Assembly (NCBI GenBank): GCA_030748955.1
Contig: JASMKZ010000005.1
Coordinates: forward strand, 1 to 53,226
DNA length: 53,226 bases
Origin: Fidelibacterota bacterium
GTDB taxonomy: Bacteria > Fidelibacterota > Marinisomatia > SCGC-AAA003-L08 > D37C17
Reading direction: 5' to 3'
This document shows positions 34,320 through 43,389 of the stretch, in pieces. The translations under genes were made by a program, and so were the position numbers. Under the pieces are notes generated by a model, which had not been told where the DNA came from, did no database searches, and saw only the letters and a list, made by a program, of their open reading frames with translations. How positions within the stretch are numbered: the first letter of the stretch is position 1; each line of letters opens with the position of its first letter.

Positions 34320-35928
34320 CGGTATATAATAATTCCTTTGCTTGTTTTCTGCTTGATTCGGTTACCTTTCTCCCACTAATTAAGGTAGCAATTTCTCCAA
34401 TTCTATTAGTTTTTGATAATTTATTAATATCAACCACTATTCGATCATCTTTTATTTTTTTACTTACTTTATAGTGAGATTTTCCCTTGCCAGCAATTTG
34501 AGACAAATGGGTAATACATAATATTTGATGACTTTTCGCCAATCTTTCAAATGTTTCACCAACTCGTTCTGCTGTAGCACCAGATATTCCAGAGTCTATT
34601 TCATCAAAAATTAATGTATCTACAATATCTTTGGATTGTAAAGCCATTTTTATGGCAAGCATAATTCGTGATATTTCACCACCTGAAGCTATTTTTGTTA
34701 CTGGACGTAATTCTTCGCCAATATTTGTAGAAATAAAAAATTCACATGTATCCATGCCTGACTCTATAATATTTTCAGGATCAGAATTTAACTGTATTTT
34801 AAAGTTTGTGTCAGACATGTTTAGATGCTTGAGACTATCCTTTATCGTTTTTTCTAATTTTATTCCAGTGCTTTTACGATATTTTGAAATTGTTTTAGAG
34901 CATTCTAGCAACTCCGTTTTTAATTGTTGCACTTCATTCACCAATAAATCAATTTCGGCATTACATCCTCCAGATTCAATTTCTGTCTGAATAATAGAAT
35001 CTCGATATTCTATAACCGAATCTATACTGCCTCCATATTTTCTTTTAAGCATCTCAATGTGGGAAATAATATTGTTTATTATTTCCAATTCATCTGGATT
35101 AATTATTATACCGTCTTTAGCTTTTTGAATATCTAAAATTAAATCCTCCAAATCAATTCTATTACTAACCATTCTTTTCTGAATAGCTAAAATAGAGTCA
35201 TCAAACTCTGATACATTTTCAAGTTCATGGGTAATTGTATTTAAACTATTAATTACGGCAGAATCTCGACCTTCCAATAACGCGCTTACAGCAGAAAGAG
35301 AAGATCGTATATCAGACGCCTTAGAGAGTCGATTATATTCCTTTATTTGATTCATTTCAAATTCTGCGGAGAGTGGATACTCAGTAAGTTCTTCTAATTG
35401 AAATTCATGTAGCTCACTTTTTTCTTTTAATTCATTCTGCTTTAGTAAAAGTTTTTGGAGTTCATTTTTACATTTATTTAAATCTTGAAATAATTTCTTT
35501 ACCACATTTAATTCTATATTATAATTTCCGTACGAATCCAAATAACTCAAATGAGTATTAGAATCTAATAAATTCTGATGATCATGCTGCCCATGAAGAT
35601 CTGCTAATAGAAGTGTAGTTTTTAATAGCTTTTTTTTAGTAACCGGCTCATCATTAATAAAAGATTTAGATTGCTTATTATCTCTATATATTCGTCTAAT
35701 TATAGTACTATTAGTACCAGTAATAAAACTCCCCTCAACAATTAACGTATCACAACCTGTTCGCAATATTTCTGGTGAGAATTTTTTCCCCATTAACAAT
35801 TGGATTGCTTTTATAATCAGCGTTTTTCCAGCACCAGTTTCACCGGTAATAATGTTTAACCCGCTACTGAAGGAGATGGTTAACTCATCGATTATTGCTA
35901 GATTTTTAATATAAAGAGAGGTTAACAT
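34312..35928 (-). CDS. recN: DNA repair protein RecN
   Basis: This 538-residue SMC-like ATPase acts in double-strand-break repair. The Walker A motif GETGAGKT follows the conserved N-terminus LYIKNLAIIDEL. A long coiled coil (about residues 150-380) includes the ELHEFQLEELTE turn. The C-terminal half has ASGGEISRIMLAIK (signature) and TLIFDEIDSGISG (Walker B). I chose ATG 35928, which overlaps the VanZ-like stop as TAATG and matches the usual RecN N-terminus; 14 further upstream residues are open but unlike the family. Confidence 0.95.
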   Translation of the reverse strand: MLTSLYIKNLAIIDELTISFSSGLNIITGETGAGKTLIIKAIQLLMGKKFSPEILRTGCDTLIVEGSFITGTNSTIIRRIYRDNKQSKSFINDEPVTKKKLLKTTLLLADLHGQHDHQNLLDSNTHLSYLDSYGNYNIELNVVKKLFQDLNKCKNELQKLLLKQNELKEKSELHEFQLEELTEYPLSAEFEMNQIKEYNRLSKASDIRSSLSAVSALLEGRDSAVINSLNTITHELENVSEFDDSILAIQKRMVSNRIDLEDLILDIQKAKDGIIINPDELEIINNIISHIEMLKRKYGGSIDSVIEYRDSIIQTEIESGGCNAEIDLLVNEVQQLKTELLECSKTISKYRKSTGIKLEKTIKDSLKHLNMSDTNFKIQLNSDPENIIESGMDTCEFFISTNIGEELRPVTKIASGGEISRIMLAIKMALQSKDIVDTLIFDEIDSGISGATAERVGETFERLAKSHQILCITHLSQIAGKGKSHYKVSKKIKDDRIVVDINKLSKTNRIGEIATLISGRKVTESSRKQAKELLYTDG

Positions 35929-36278
35929 TATATATATTTTCTTAAATAGGCGCCAGTTAATCCGCCACAAATATCGGCGATTCCATCAAGAATATCAGGA
36001 ATACGAGTTGGTGTAAAATGCTGCAATATTTCATCAATAATAGGGAATAATAATAAAAATAGTATTGCAAATCTCCAATGTGATTGCTTGAGGGGCTGTA
36101 TTTTCAACGCATTAATTAATAAAAATCCCATCCCCAGATACTCCACGAAATGCACAATTTTATCATATCTCCATAATTGAGAAAACCAAGTAAGATTACT
36201 TGCTGGCTGGGAAGAAAAATACAATACCATGCTAATGTAGAATAAAAATATCCAGGTTCTCCAAGACCTAATGTACAT
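35928..36278 (-). CDS. VanZ-like membrane protein
   Basis: This 116-residue protein has three to four hydrophobic segments and the VanZ pattern: YFSSQPASNL after the first span, DKIVHFVEYLGMGFLL and the C-terminal DEILQHFTPTRIPDILDGIADICGG, whose conserved acidic and histidine positions recall VanZ and phosphotransbutyrylase-type membrane proteins. The role is not known for most bacterial members; only the original VanZ is tied to teicoplanin resistance. ATG at 36278 overlaps the NAD(P)HX repair gene by 11 nt. Confidence 0.85.
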   Translation of the reverse strand: MYIRSWRTWIFLFYISMVLYFSSQPASNLTWFSQLWRYDKIVHFVEYLGMGFLLINALKIQPLKQSHWRFAILFLLLFPIIDEILQHFTPTRIPDILDGIADICGGLTGAYLRKYI

Positions 36279-37788
36279 AGTTCATCTCATTTAGTGCATA
36301 GGGTATCATTGTGGGTAAGTCTGAAGCGATAAGGCCGTCACTGCCAACCAATTTAGTATATTGATGCACACACTCTCCGTGTAGATAAACAGCCAGTAAT
36401 GATGCTTCATTAACATGAATACCTTGAGCTAATAAGGTTCCTAGAATTCCCGTTAGAACATCTCCCGTTCCAGCGGTTGCCAAAGCAGAAGATCCATGAT
36501 TTATTAACAAAATATCGCCATTTGAATTTACAATTATATTAGTAGCACCTTTTAATATTAATACACGCCCAGCTAAATCCTCAATTATATCACTAACAGC
36601 TGATATTGGATTGTCTATTACTTCTTTTAAATCCAACTTAAATATTCTTGAAAATTCAGCATAATGAGGTGTTAATATGGTCTCTGTTGGCAATTCACTA
36701 ATTATTATTTTATTCTCAATTAGTGGAAAAAAGCCTGACGCATCTAATACCAATGGTCTTTCTAATTTATGTAAAACCTGCATCATCCAATCCCCAGAAT
36801 CTGCATCTATTGCTAATCCAGGGCCAAATATTACGGCATCCGCCCACATTGTTTCATCTAATATATCATTCGTATTTTCAGAGGTAAAAGCACCCGCTTT
36901 ATGTTCCTGAATTGGGATGCTAATTGCCTCAATAAGTGATGACTCAAATATATTATTAAGACTTTCTGGAATAATAGCTTTTATTATTCCAACACCCGTT
37001 TTCATTGCAGCCTGAATTGCCAGTATGCATGCACCTGTGTATCCCTTTGAACCAGAAATTGTTACCAATTTACCACGGCTGTATTTATGCACATTTTCTG
37101 AATATGAAGGATACTGTCCGCATAAATCTTCATGATCAATCAATTTTATACTAGCATGAGATTTAGACAAGGGCTTAAACCCTATATCTAATACATGGAG
37201 TTCACCAGAGGAATCTAATCCCTTATTAAAAAAATGACCAATATTTGGAAATCCCATCGTCAAGGTATAATTAGCATGAATATTAGAACCAGCCATCAAT
37301 CCACTATCAGCATAAATCCCTGATGGAATATCTATGGAAATAATATTAGGGCAGTGAATTAATTCATCAATTATCTCTTTATATACACCTTCAATATTTC
37401 TTTGTAAACCAATTCCAAAGATTCCGTCAACATACCAATAATCACGATTCAATTCAATATGTTTATCGTAAAGTTTTATTGAGTTATTGTTAATGGTATA
37501 ATTATCAAATATCCAACCTTCCTTTTGATTATTATTAAATAATATTAACTCCGCATTTATTCCGTAAGATAATAAATAATAATGGCTTATAATAGCATCT
37601 CCACCATTATGCCCCGGTCCCACTAATATTATAAATTTTTGATTAAAAGGATCTTGTATATTTTCTACAATGAACTGGGCAATAGCTTTGCCGGCATTAT
37701 CCATTAACTCTTTTTCTGTTAAATATGCTGATGAAATGGTGGACTCATCTAATGTAAATGCATCGTGCTTTGATAAAACAGAAATCAT
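36268..37788 (-). CDS. nnrD: Bifunctional NAD(P)H-hydrate epimerase/dehydratase
   Basis: This 506-residue repair enzyme restores hydrated NADH and NADPH. The N-terminal epimerase (YjeF_N, about 1-215) has the ENIQDP... helix region and VLVGPGHNGGDAIISHYYL-like IILVGPGHNGGDA. The C-terminal ADP/ATP-dependent dehydratase (carbohydrate-kinase-like, about 225-500) carries GSKGYTGACILA, VIFGPGLAIDADS and the catalytic NHGSSALATAGTGDVLTGILG. ATG at 37788 overlaps the acpS stop as TAATG. The fusion of both domains is common in bacteria. Confidence 0.95.
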   Translation of the reverse strand: MISVLSKHDAFTLDESTISSAYLTEKELMDNAGKAIAQFIVENIQDPFNQKFIILVGPGHNGGDAIISHYYLLSYGINAELILFNNNQKEGWIFDNYTINNNSIKLYDKHIELNRDYWYVDGIFGIGLQRNIEGVYKEIIDELIHCPNIISIDIPSGIYADSGLMAGSNIHANYTLTMGFPNIGHFFNKGLDSSGELHVLDIGFKPLSKSHASIKLIDHEDLCGQYPSYSENVHKYSRGKLVTISGSKGYTGACILAIQAAMKTGVGIIKAIIPESLNNIFESSLIEAISIPIQEHKAGAFTSENTNDILDETMWADAVIFGPGLAIDADSGDWMMQVLHKLERPLVLDASGFFPLIENKIIISELPTETILTPHYAEFSRIFKLDLKEVIDNPISAVSDIIEDLAGRVLILKGATNIIVNSNGDILLINHGSSALATAGTGDVLTGILGTLLAQGIHVNEASLLAVYLHGECVHQYTKLVGSDGLIASDLPTMIPYALNEMNYVH

Positions 37789-38147
37789 TATAATTCTAAA
37801 ATTGCAGTGGCAGTGGCATATTCACCAGCGTGAGATATTGAGATTTGCAGTTGTTTATATTTAATACTTTCTAGGGGAATATATACGAAAGGGGCTCCAT
37901 CATCATCATTTTGTATTTCAATTGAAACTAAAGTGATATCTTTAGTTGATTTACTACTTAACAATGCTTTTTTAACAGCCTCTTTTGCAGCAAATTTTCC
38001 ACTATAATGGATAGATGGTGATTTTTTTGCATTACATTTATTTTGCTCTAATTTTGTGTAGATATGATTTAAAAAGCGTTTCCCATGTTCCTTAATCAAA
38101 TTTTCAATTCTGATTATTGGAACAATATCTGTCCCTACAAAAATCAT
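37788..38147 (-). CDS. acpS: Holo-[acyl-carrier-protein] synthase
   Basis: This 119-residue phosphopantetheinyl transferase activates the acyl carrier protein for fatty-acid synthesis. The Mg-binding aspartate in VGTDIVPIIRIENL and the glutamate in GKFAAKEAVKKAL are in place, and ISISHAGEYATA marks the C-terminal CoA-binding segment. ATG at 38147 overlaps the HAD hydrolase stop by 4 nt, and its TAA overlaps the next ATG. acpS followed by nnrD/E is a common bacterial pair. Confidence 0.96.
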   Translation of the reverse strand: MIFVGTDIVPIIRIENLIKEHGKRFLNHIYTKLEQNKCNAKKSPSIHYSGKFAAKEAVKKALLSSKSTKDITLVSIEIQNDDDGAPFVYIPLESIKYKQLQISISHAGEYATATAILEL

Positions 38148-38827
38148 TCTTGATTTTCTTTTTTAACAATTGATAAAACTTCTTTTACATTCAATATATC
38201 ATAATCAGCTCCAGATTCCTTTGTTCCAAATACATCGCCATATTTTGCAAATGCCGTTTTCATACCTAATTTTTTTGCACCTATAACATCTCGTTCTGGC
38301 CAATCGCCTACCATAAGGGAATTTTCAGGAGGAGTACCCAAAAGTGTAGATATTTTTTCAAACGGTTCTGGAGAAGGCTTATGCATTCCGGTATCGTGAA
38401 ATGTAACCACAGCATCAAAAATATGGTGAAGGTTTACTGAGCAAATTCGCATCCAAGCTTCACGACTGGGAGCATCGGATACTACTCCTATTTTCAACCC
38501 CCATTTTGAAAGCGTAATTAATGTACTATTCACATTTGGATACAAAATTAATGAAGCCTCTTTTGCTTTTCTATATGCCACTATTCCAGAAGCCAATATT
38601 TTATAATCAAGTTTATCCAATTCTTCTTGGATAAAATCATCAAATACTTCCTGATATTCCCATCCCTTTGATTCGTATATGGAAAATATTTTTTTACAGG
38701 CAATCTCTCTATCCATTTGCAAGCCCGCTTCTATCATTCCATGTACAGCAGCTTCAACTGCCATGGATTTCATATTCATGAAATCTAGCAGAGTATTGTC
38801 TAAATCAAATATTACAGCTTTTATCAT
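38144..38827 (-). CDS. HAD-superfamily phosphatase-like hydrolase
   Basis: This 227-residue HAD-IA hydrolase has motif I FDLDNTLLDF (nucleophile Asp8), motif II SDAPSREAW (Ser/Asp), motif III HKPSPEPFEK (Lys) and motif IV GDWPERDVIGAKK (two Asp). The helical cap is inserted after motif I. It could be a phosphoglycolate-, nucleotide- or sugar-phosphatase; cap sequence does not let me say which. ATG at 38827 opens the run that ends in murA, with a terminator of the preceding unit just upstream. Confidence 0.88.
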   Translation of the reverse strand: MIKAVIFDLDNTLLDFMNMKSMAVEAAVHGMIEAGLQMDREIACKKIFSIYESKGWEYQEVFDDFIQEELDKLDYKILASGIVAYRKAKEASLILYPNVNSTLITLSKWGLKIGVVSDAPSREAWMRICSVNLHHIFDAVVTFHDTGMHKPSPEPFEKISTLLGTPPENSLMVGDWPERDVIGAKKLGMKTAFAKYGDVFGTKESGADYDILNVKEVLSIVKKENQE

Positions 38828-38840
38828 TTTTAGATCTTAA

Positions 38841-38868
38841 TAAAAAAGGACATAGTTAATGCCCTTTT
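38841..38868 (-). terminator. Terminator after the secG/tRNA-Leu/TPR unit
   Basis: A 10-bp stem with one G-T pair (38844-38853 with 38859-38868) and a 5-nt loop is followed by further T on the minus strand. It lies 48 nt past the TPR gene stop and just before the HAD hydrolase start. Confidence 0.75.
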
Positions 38869-38915
38869 ATTATATATATCACGCTTTTTATTAATATTTC
38901 TTTTTTTTAGATTAA

Positions 38916-40205
38916 TCAAAAACCTTTACTCAACATATCAAGTTCAAATTGGGCTGACTTTCTCCAATTTTTATCTTTCTTTGCTTTTTCAAAAGCATCT
39001 GTGGCAGCAACTTTATTACCTAATGCTTTTTCAGAAACTCCCAATTCAAAATATGCTGGTGCATAATTTCGTTTAATATTTAGACAATCCTTTGCTGACT
39101 TTTTTGCATTTTCATATTGTTTTTGCAAATTATATGCGCTTGCCAAACGATAATGAATTTTAAAAGCTTTTGCATCCAATGTCACAGCTTGTAAAAAATT
39201 ATTAATAGCTGAATCGATTTCGCCTAATTCTTGATCTGCTGTTCCTAATGCACCGTATGCTTTAGCATAATCAGGCGCCAGTTGTATGGCAGAGTTAAGA
39301 GCAACCCGTGCATTCTCTAAATCCCCATTTGAAAGGTGAGTAGTACCGAGGGAGTAGTACGCCTGATGATAATTACTATTAATAGAGATAGCTTGATTGT
39401 AATGTTTTATTGCTTCTTCTGATTCCCCAGTACCTCTATAAATATCCCCCAGCATTTTTTCAGATTGTTCTTGACGAGGATCAACTTCTAAATTCTGCCC
39501 TAAAATAATGCGAGCATTTTCATAATCTTTCATTTTGAAATAAGTTCTAGCAAGCTTGAAATAAGCAGTAGTGTAGCTAGGTGAATAATGAATTGCATTT
39601 TTATAATTTTCTATGGCAGAATCAAATTCTTGCCGACGATATTCTGTATCTCCGGCTTTTGCCTTTTCCTGTGCAATTGCCATAATTGCAAGAGAATATT
39701 TTTCTTCAAATGGATTTAGGTCCATTGCTATTTTATAGTTTTGCACTGCTAAATTAAATTCTTCGTTAACTTTATAAACTCTACCTAAGTTATAGAAGAC
39801 AATGGCATTATTTGCAAAAGCTGAGGATAATTTTTCATATTCAATAATAGCATCATCCATTCTACCCCTATCAAAAGTGTTACGGGCATTAGTCATACCG
39901 TCTTTTAATTCAGATAATTTTTCTTGTTCTAATCTATAACTCTCGTTTTTATTATCTAATTCAATAGCTTTTATAAAATATTTATTGGCATCATCTAACC
40001 TATCGAGCTTTACTGCCACCTGTGCTCTAATAAAATATAAGGCAGCATTTGCGTCATATTCAGAAATTGCAGTTTCACAATTCACTTCTGCAATTAAATA
40101 CTCCCCCGAATCTATAGATGATTGGATTAATGATAAATGATCTTCTACACTACCAAATAGATTCGTGCAGACTAAGATAAAGCTGATGAGAATATTATTT
40201 TTCAT
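38916..40205 (-). CDS. Secreted TPR-repeat protein
   Basis: This 429-residue protein has an N-terminal signal-like stretch (NNILISFILVCTNLFGS) and about ten TPR units over the rest. Repeat cores include DANKYFIKAIELDN, NLAVQNYKIAMDLNP, SAIENYKNAIHYSP, EAIKHYNQAISINS and NARVALNSAIQLAP. No enzyme motif is seen. Proteins of this type act as scaffolds for periplasmic or envelope complexes, but no partner can be named. The start is ATG at 40205, 31 nt after tRNA-Leu, so it may be processed from the same transcript. Confidence 0.85.
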   Translation of the reverse strand: MKNNILISFILVCTNLFGSVEDHLSLIQSSIDSGEYLIAEVNCETAISEYDANAALYFIRAQVAVKLDRLDDANKYFIKAIELDNKNESYRLEQEKLSELKDGMTNARNTFDRGRMDDAIIEYEKLSSAFANNAIVFYNLGRVYKVNEEFNLAVQNYKIAMDLNPFEEKYSLAIMAIAQEKAKAGDTEYRRQEFDSAIENYKNAIHYSPSYTTAYFKLARTYFKMKDYENARIILGQNLEVDPRQEQSEKMLGDIYRGTGESEEAIKHYNQAISINSNYHQAYYSLGTTHLSNGDLENARVALNSAIQLAPDYAKAYGALGTADQELGEIDSAINNFLQAVTLDAKAFKIHYRLASAYNLQKQYENAKKSAKDCLNIKRNYAPAYFELGVSEKALGNKVAATDAFEKAKKDKNWRKSAQFELDMLSKGF

Positions 40206-40236
40206 TTCATTATTTTTTTATTAATAGAATATTTAG

Positions 40237-40320
40237 TGCTGAAGGTGGGACTCGAACCCACACAGAGTTTCCCCCACAAGCTCCTCGGGCTTGCGTGTCT
40301 ACCAGTTCCACCACTTCAGC
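40237..40320 (-). tRNA. tRNA-Leu (anticodon GAG) with C at position 33
   Basis: An 84-nt class II tRNA reads on the minus strand. The acceptor stem GCTGAAG pairs with CTTCAGC, the D arm reads TGGTAGAC, and the anticodon stem CAAGC/GCTTG encloses CCGAGGA. A long variable arm follows (GGGGGAAACTCTG), then the T arm with GGGTTCGAGTCCC and discriminator A. By alignment with E. coli leuU the loop places C, not U, at position 33 (40287). It lies 8 nt after secG. CCA is not encoded. Confidence 0.93.
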
Positions 40321-40328
40321 AAATAAGA

Positions 40329-40706
40329 TTATTCGCCATCCTTGTTTTCGGCAGGCACTGCAAGAGGTTCAACTTTTTCAATTGGCTGCAAATCTACGGT
40401 CGGTGTAGATACAGCATTTCCAGTTCCTTCATTACGACTGAGTGTTGGTTTATTGCTAAAATCAATTCGAGATGCTGGATTATCCATCATTCCAATTGTA
40501 ATTGCCAAAACCATGAATGCAACAGCTAATCCACTGGTAATTCTAACTAACAACTTATCGGCTCCATGTCCGCCAAAGGCAGTGTTAATTGCCTGCCCAC
40601 CCATAGCTGTACCCATTCCACCAGTTTTACTGGATTGTAACAGGATAATTCCCATTAACATAATACAAACCAAAACAAAGATAAAAATTGCGATTCCATA
40701 TAACAT
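40329..40706 (-). CDS. secG: Preprotein translocase subunit SecG
   Basis: This 125-residue SecG assists SecYEG protein export. It has two membrane spans (about residues 3-22 and 52-70), the conserved LLQSSKTGGMGTAMGG motif between them, and the TAFGG element before the second span. The C-terminal tail is long and variable (Pro/Glu rich). ATG at 40706 is preceded by GGAGAA. It follows tpiA by 12 nt and is followed by tRNA-Leu(GAG), recalling secG-leuU in E. coli. Confidence 0.94.
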   Translation of the reverse strand: MLYGIAIFIFVLVCIMLMGIILLQSSKTGGMGTAMGGQAINTAFGGHGADKLLVRITSGLAVAFMVLAITIGMMDNPASRIDFSNKPTLSRNEGTGNAVSTPTVDLQPIEKVEPLAVPAENKDGE

Positions 40707-40718
40707 TATTATTTCTCC

Positions 40719-41468
40719 TTAAAGTTGATTATAAATTGCATAAAACTTGTCTACATCCAAAGATGCACCACCTACTAAAAAACCATCAACATCTTTCAAT
40801 TCTGATAACTCAGTTGCGTTTCCGTCTGTAACACTACCTCCATATAAAATGGAAATATTGCTTCCATTAAATCCATTATTATTAAAAATGTTTCTAATTG
40901 ATTTGTGAGCATCAGACACCATTTCCACAGTGGCTGTAATTCCTGTACCGATTGCCCAAACAGGTTCGTATGCTATTATGGTATTCTTCAAATTTACATC
41001 TTCCTGATTTTCAAATGCTATGGACAATTGTTGAGATAGAATTTCCTGAGTTTTTCCATTTTCACGTTGAGTTTTTGTTTCACCAATACATACTATTGGG
41101 TTCATTCTTTCTGAAATTAATTGATCTAATTTATTACGTACCATTTCATCAGTTTCACTAAAAATTGATCGACGTTCAGAATGGCCAATTATGACCCACT
41201 GACATCCAATGTTTTTCAACATAGAACAAGATACTTCACCGGTATAAGCACCATTAGATTCATAAAATACATTTTGTGCTCCAATTTCAGAATCTGAATA
41301 TTGAAGAATTTCTGCACCTGTATTCAGCTCTGTAAATGACGGACAAAATATAGTTTTAACTTCCTTATTATTCAACTCTTTATTATTCCAATTTTCAAGG
41401 AAGGATTTAGTATCAGTACAATTAAAATTCATTTTCCAATTTGCTACACAAAATCTTCTTCTAAGCAT
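40719..41468 (-). CDS. tpiA: Triosephosphate isomerase
   Basis: This 249-residue TIM-barrel enzyme interconverts dihydroxyacetone phosphate and glyceraldehyde 3-phosphate. The catalytic residues are in NWKMN (Asn/Lys), IGHSERR (His) and YEPVWAIGTG (Glu and the start of the lid loop), with the C-terminal phosphate-binding YGGSV and GFLVGGASL. ATG at 41468 overlaps the pgk stop by 8 nt, giving a coupled glycolytic pair. Confidence 0.98.
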   Translation of the reverse strand: MLRRRFCVANWKMNFNCTDTKSFLENWNNKELNNKEVKTIFCPSFTELNTGAEILQYSDSEIGAQNVFYESNGAYTGEVSCSMLKNIGCQWVIIGHSERRSIFSETDEMVRNKLDQLISERMNPIVCIGETKTQRENGKTQEILSQQLSIAFENQEDVNLKNTIIAYEPVWAIGTGITATVEMVSDAHKSIRNIFNNNGFNGSNISILYGGSVTDGNATELSELKDVDGFLVGGASLDVDKFYAIYNQL

Positions 41469-42651
41469 ATTCCTTTAGTGCCTCCAATGCAGGAAGTTGC
41501 TTACCACTCATCAATTGGAGAGATGCTCCTCCACCTGTCGAAATATGTGTAAACCCTTTATCCAATCCATATTGTTTTAAAGCTGACGCTGTATCTCCTC
41601 CGCCAATTATTGATATTGCACCATCTTCAGTTTGGTCTATCACAGCAGAAGCAATTGCCTGCGTACCGGTTGAAAATGCAGGTATTTCACTCACACCTAA
41701 GGGGCCATTCCAAATTATTGTTTTTGCATTAGATAATACCATTTCAAATTCCATAGTGGTTTCAGGACCAATATCATAACCGGCCTCATTATTTTTCAGC
41801 TCATCTAAACTAGCAACCCGCCATGTAGCATCGTCAGATAATTTTGGTCCTGCTACAGCATCAAGAGGGAGTACTATATTTGTATTGGTATTATTTGCTA
41901 ATCTTAGAATTTCTTCAGCGGTATTAAGATTATCTTCATCAATCAACGACGAGCCCACATTTTTTCCCTGAATTTTTAAAAAGGTGAAGGCCATAGCGCC
42001 ACCAATGAGAATAGAATCTGCTTTCCCCATCATATTTTTAATGAGAGTAATTTTGTCTCCAATTTTGGCGCCACCCAAAATAAAAACGCAAGGTTCTTCA
42101 GGAGCATTCATAGTTTCACCCAGATATTTTAATTCTTTTTCCATGAGTAGGCCTATGGCAGACTCAGTTGCTATTGATGCAACTCCTACATTTGAAGCAT
42201 GTGCACGGTGGGATGTGCCAAAAGCATCATTTATAAATATATCTGCATGTTCTGCAAGATAGCGGCTAAATTCAGAGCCATTATTGATTTCACCTGGATA
42301 AAATCTAAGGTTTTCTAGAAGATGTACTTCACGAGGAAGCATTTGTTGGCTCAATCCAATTGCATCATCCGAAATACAATCTTCTGAGAACATTACTTCT
42401 CCTTCAAGTAAATCTTCTAAACAAAATGCAACAGGATCAAGACTTAATGCCGGAACAACTTCTCCTTTTGGGCGACCCAAATGCGACATTAAAACCACAG
42501 ATGCGCCTTCATTCAGGCAATGTTTTATGGTTGGCAAACTTGCTCTTATTCTAAAATCATCAGCAACAATACCCCCATTCAGGGGAACATTAAAATCCAC
42601 TCGAATAAGTACCCGCTTTCCTTTTAAATCTAAATCAGTAATCTTGTTCAT
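41461..42651 (-). CDS. pgk: Phosphoglycerate kinase
   Basis: This 396-residue glycolytic enzyme forms ATP from 1,3-bisphosphoglycerate. The N-terminal substrate domain has RVDFNVPLNGG, SHLGRPKG and LENLRFYPGE. The C-terminal nucleotide domain has FILGGAKIGDKI, the LIGGAMAFTFLK hinge region and GGGDTASAL. The length is typical. The start is ATG at 42651, 48 nt after comF, and it overlaps tpiA at its end. Confidence 0.98.
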   Translation of the reverse strand: MNKITDLDLKGKRVLIRVDFNVPLNGGIVADDFRIRASLPTIKHCLNEGASVVLMSHLGRPKGEVVPALSLDPVAFCLEDLLEGEVMFSEDCISDDAIGLSQQMLPREVHLLENLRFYPGEINNGSEFSRYLAEHADIFINDAFGTSHRAHASNVGVASIATESAIGLLMEKELKYLGETMNAPEEPCVFILGGAKIGDKITLIKNMMGKADSILIGGAMAFTFLKIQGKNVGSSLIDEDNLNTAEEILRLANNTNTNIVLPLDAVAGPKLSDDATWRVASLDELKNNEAGYDIGPETTMEFEMVLSNAKTIIWNGPLGVSEIPAFSTGTQAIASAVIDQTEDGAISIIGGGDTASALKQYGLDKGFTHISTGGGASLQLMSGKQLPALEALKEYA

Positions 42652-42699
42652 AATTTCGGCTGGTAAACAGACAGGAAAATTACAAAAGACAGGAACTTC

Positions 42700-43377
42700 T
42701 TATCTAAATATTTTCTTTTTTTTTGGAGTTGCTAATGTTACAACACCTACCCACCTGCTTCCTCCCTCACGTAATTGCCGTGCACACGCATCTGCAGTTG
42801 ATCCAGTAGTGAGCACATCATCTATTAACAACACTGCTCTGGGAGGGGGCTTGGTGATGTGAAATGCCATATACATATTCTTTTCCCTCTCAGATGTACT
42901 CAGAGCAGTTTGTGATTTTGTATATTTCCCACGCTTCAATATTTCATAATCTACCATTAAATTCCATTGCTGCGCCAATTCACTGGCAATAGCTTGAGCC
43001 TGATTAAACCCTCGGTCTCGCTGCCGTATTCTGTGCAGTGGAATGGGGATTACCACTGCTCCAGATGCTTCATTGGGCAAATCAATTTCCCGAACTGCAT
43101 TATTGATAAGTCGAGGTAGAAAAGCATTCCAACCAAAATACTTAAGATGATGTATGTATGTTTGAATAACTTCACCAAACCAATAAAAGGAATGTGCATA
43201 ATCTAGGTTTTGATGCGTTTTGAGTTGGAGAACCCAATTCCCTAATTTACTGTATTGCACATCATTCACTCTGCACTTTGAACAGTATAGTTGTTCAGTT
43301 TCTGATAATGGGGCATTACAGAAATTGCAATACTGAGGATAAATAAATTGTTCTATAGATTTGCTAAGGGATTGCAT
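42700..43377 (-). CDS. ComF-family phosphoribosyltransferase-like protein
   Basis: The 225-residue protein opens with a cysteine cluster (CNFCNAPL, then YCSKC) that probably binds zinc, followed by a type I phosphoribosyltransferase domain with VVIPIPLHRIRQRDRGFNQAQAIA and the PRPP-binding VLLIDDVLTTGSTADAC. This is the ComF/GntX layout. ComF is needed for DNA uptake in competent bacteria, yet many non-competent species carry such a gene, so I give no symbol. The start is ATG at 43377, 12 nt after smc. Confidence 0.9.
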   Translation of the reverse strand: MQSLSKSIEQFIYPQYCNFCNAPLSETEQLYCSKCRVNDVQYSKLGNWVLQLKTHQNLDYAHSFYWFGEVIQTYIHHLKYFGWNAFLPRLINNAVREIDLPNEASGAVVIPIPLHRIRQRDRGFNQAQAIASELAQQWNLMVDYEILKRGKYTKSQTALSTSEREKNMYMAFHITKPPPRAVLLIDDVLTTGSTADACARQLREGGSRWVGVVTLATPKKKKIFR

Positions 43378-43389
43378 ATAAGGTAATTA

